Assembly (NCBI GenBank): GCA_946008205.1
Contig: CAMGAZ010000064.1
Location: forward strand, 1 to 7,639
DNA length: 7,639 bases
From: an uncultured Clostridium sp.
Lineage (GTDB): Bacteria > Bacillota > Clostridia > TANB77 > CAG-508
Direction of reading: 5' to 3'
Made by a program: the position numbers and the translations under genes. Below are positions 6,528-7,639 of the stretch, in pieces (position 1 is the stretch's first letter; every line of letters begins with the position of its first letter). The notes below the pieces were generated by a model. That model was not told where the DNA came from. It did no database searches and was given only the letters and a program-made list of their open reading frames with translations.

Positions 6528-6881
6528 TATAGTTGCAATAGTCTCTTCTAATTGTACTACCAAAATTGATAAAAATTTTTTTCCTAATGTTTTATTATCA
6601 ATATTTCCTTTTATTGCCGATGAAATTATTTCTTCTACATCAATATCTAAATCGTCGTTCTTATACTTCTTTGCCTCTTCTATGAAACTAGATATTCCTA
6701 TTGAATCTGATTGATTTTTTAATATTTCTTCTGTTGAAGAATCTATATTGTTCTCTGCATAGACTTCGTCAAATATGCTTGAACACGAGAAACTTATAAA
6801 TAGCACTGCAAAAATTGTTATAATTTTTTTCATTCTTTTGTTTTCCTTCATACTTACTCCTGATTAATTTTGAAAACACAA

Positions 6882-7268
6882 TCATGGTAAAATGCTTATT
6901 ATTGTCTCTAATAGGCTGGACATTATCGGAATTGACATTGACATTATTATCACCTTCCCACTTAAATCGACTTTACTAGCAATAGCCGATTCTCCCGAAT
7001 CTTTACATATACTTACTGCAAATTCTGTTAAAATAGCGATTCCTGTAATCTTAATTAATAAAGTTAAAAATTCATTATTTATAGATGTTTTATTTGTAAA
7101 ACTCTTTAGCACTTCTATTATTCCAGAAAGTTTACCAGCTATTATAGAAAATATTAATATTCCCGCTCCAATTGATACATACATTGCAAATTCTGGCCTA
7201 TACTGTTTTATTAAGATAATTATTATAACCGCAATAAATCCTATTCCAATAATCTTAATAATATCCAT
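6882..7268 (-). CDS. spoIIIAD: Stage III sporulation protein AD
   Basis: Small integral membrane protein of the SpoIIIA complex; 128 residues, normal for the family. The ATG at 7268 follows GAGGA. The N-terminal helix (MDIIKIIGIGFIAVIIIILI) leads to KQYRPEFAMYVSI, a typical family segment, then a second helix (about 30-50). An amphipathic middle segment (LKSFTNKTSINNEFLTLLIKI) precedes a helix with ILTEFAVSICKDSGESAIASKVDLSGK at about 79-105, and a last hydrophobic segment ends in ISILP. SpoIIIAD resembles SpoIIIAC in its first half. It begins 15 bases after the spoIIIAC stop and is followed after 30 bases by spoIIIAE. Confidence 0.95.
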   Translation of the reverse strand: MDIIKIIGIGFIAVIIIILIKQYRPEFAMYVSIGAGILIFSIIAGKLSGIIEVLKSFTNKTSINNEFLTLLIKITGIAILTEFAVSICKDSGESAIASKVDLSGKVIIMSMSIPIMSSLLETIISILP

Positions 7269-7283
7269 TTATGCTTCCTCATT

Positions 7284-7478
7284 TCACAAATTAAAAATGG
7301 TCCTTACTGTGTCAAATAAGGTACTTATTTCTTTTATTACCATTGTTAATACAATGATAAGTCCAGCCAAAGTTGTCATCATTGCTTGGTCTTCTCTTCC
7401 TGCTCTTACTAGAACTTGATATAGTACCGCCACTAATATTCCTATAGCAGCAATTTTAAATAAAAGATTTATATCCAT
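7284..7478 (-). CDS. spoIIIAC: Stage III sporulation protein AC
   Basis: A 64-residue membrane protein with two helices (about 4-23 and 33-49) joined by the polar loop RAGREDQAMM at 25-34, the family hallmark. The ATG at 7478 has AGAGAGGA about nine bases upstream. It starts 15 bases after the spoIIIAB stop and is part of the same operon. Its length is normal for SpoIIIAC. It acts in the mother-cell membrane as a core membrane part of the channel complex; its exact role is not known from sequence. Confidence 0.95.
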   Translation of the reverse strand: MDINLLFKIAAIGILVAVLYQVLVRAGREDQAMMTTLAGLIIVLTMVIKEISTLFDTVRTIFNL

Positions 7479-7493
7479 ATTTTATATTCCTCT

Positions 7494-7639
7494 CTATATC
7501 AATATTATTGCAATAGTTAATCCTGTAGTAACTCCTAGAGTTCTATATAACTTTGCGTTTTTTTGTCTCTCTATTTTTGCATTTTCAATTCGACCTATTA
7601 GCATTTGTTCTGTCAACTCTATTTGGCTGACTTGCCCTG
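7494..7639 (-). CDS. spoIIIAB: Stage III sporulation protein AB, C-terminal end only
   Basis: The frame enters at the window edge and ends at TAG (7496-7494), showing 47 complete codons. They read GQVSQIELTEQMLIGRIENA, then a charged helix (KIERQKNAKLYRTLG) and a C-terminal hydrophobic segment VTTGLTIAIILI. This is the typical end of SpoIIIAB, a membrane-anchored protein with a long helical domain that resembles the type II secretion protein GspF. The start and most of the protein lie outside the window, together with the expected upstream ATPase gene spoIIIAA. Confidence 0.9.
   Translation of the reverse strand, partial: GQVSQIELTEQMLIGRIENAKIERQKNAKLYRTLGVTTGLTIAIILI

Larger units (their letters stand above)
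5658..6851 (-). pseudogene. spoIIIAE: Stage III sporulation protein AE, reading frame broken by three +1 shifts
   Basis: Large multi-pass membrane protein of the SpoIIIA complex. The ATG at 6851 follows AGGAG by about five bases. A signal-peptide-like start (MKKIITIFAVLF, ending near VYA) is followed by DSIGISSFIEEAKKY. Four successive frames give the family in order. The first runs from 6851 to CGG at 6527. The second (GSIMIIIIISSVLKSI to LITLMITT) ends at CGG at 6295. The third (GNIASASMLQPIILFIITF, DKVQIDKLSKF, NFIPIVGKIL) ends at CGG at 5967. The fourth (GDAVDTVMSCTNILKNAVG, PIADEKIVKLLGQIGG, ISNSGLMMQ) ends at TAG (5660-5658). Each step skips exactly one base. Removing the three bases gives 396 residues, normal length. 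The pieces lack usable start sites, so they are not separate subunits. Labelled pseudogene as written; error or unusual decoding remain open. Confidence 0.88.

Noticed and set aside
5658..6538. spoIIIAE pieces as independently translated subunits
   Set aside because: The open frames begin at TTG or internal ATG codons inside conserved membrane segments without ribosome binding sites. SpoIIIAE is a single protein in known spore formers.
680..7639. Genome-wide reassignment of TAA or TGA to a sense codon
   Set aside because: TAA ends argS, spoIIIAG and spoIIIAH at normal C-termini, TGA ends spoIIIAC and spoIIIAD, and TAG ends pfkA, spoIIIAB and spoIIIAE. All three therefore work as stops here.
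1..7639. CRISPR arrays, tRNA or rRNA genes, riboswitches, insertion sequences
   Set aside because: No spaced direct repeats, cloverleaf-like stretches, conserved RNA motifs or transposase reading frames were seen. Noncoding gaps are all shorter than about 160 bases.

Overview
The window reads as AT-rich chromosomal DNA from a spore-forming member of the class Clostridia, probably an uncultivated gut-type lineage. This rests on a spoIIIA sporulation operon, strongly A/T-ending codons, AGA as the main arginine codon and AGGAG-type ribosome binding sites. Every convincing gene lies on the minus strand, so transcription runs from high to low coordinates. Plus-strand open frames are antisense shadows.

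Right half (7639 to 3785): the spoIIIA operon, entered inside spoIIIAB and followed by spoIIIAC, AD, AE, AF, AG and AH in canonical order and tight spacing. The products build the SpoIIIA part of the SpoIIIA-SpoIIQ channel between mother cell and forespore. AB, AC, AD, AG and AH look intact where visible. spoIIIAE is split by three +1 shifts. spoIIIAF ends early, but a recognisable C-terminal remnant continues in the same frame beyond three stop codons. A hairpin with a U-rich tail follows spoIIIAH.

Middle (3784 to 2484): a short intergenic region with a probable promoter, then a 381-residue phosphofructokinase (pfkA). A GC-rich palindromic element that looks REP-like fills the gap to the next gene.

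Left part (2407 to 1): argS, complete from start to end but interrupted by one in-frame TAA just after its conserved GDWGTQFG block. Then comes a gene, cut by the window edge, joining a VanZ-like membrane domain to the start of an Alg14/PssD-type glycosyltransferase subunit.

The most notable signals are the VanZ-Alg14 fusion and the cluster of interruptions: four in-frame stops and three +1 shifts in otherwise well-conserved genes. All three shifts in spoIIIAE occur at a CGG triplet, the shifted frame resumes each time at GGA (Gly), and by eye CGG is not used as a codon in any other gene here. Sequencing error, gene decay and unusual decoding all remain possible. The use of TAA, TAG and TGA as normal terminators elsewhere in the window argues against a simple change of genetic code.
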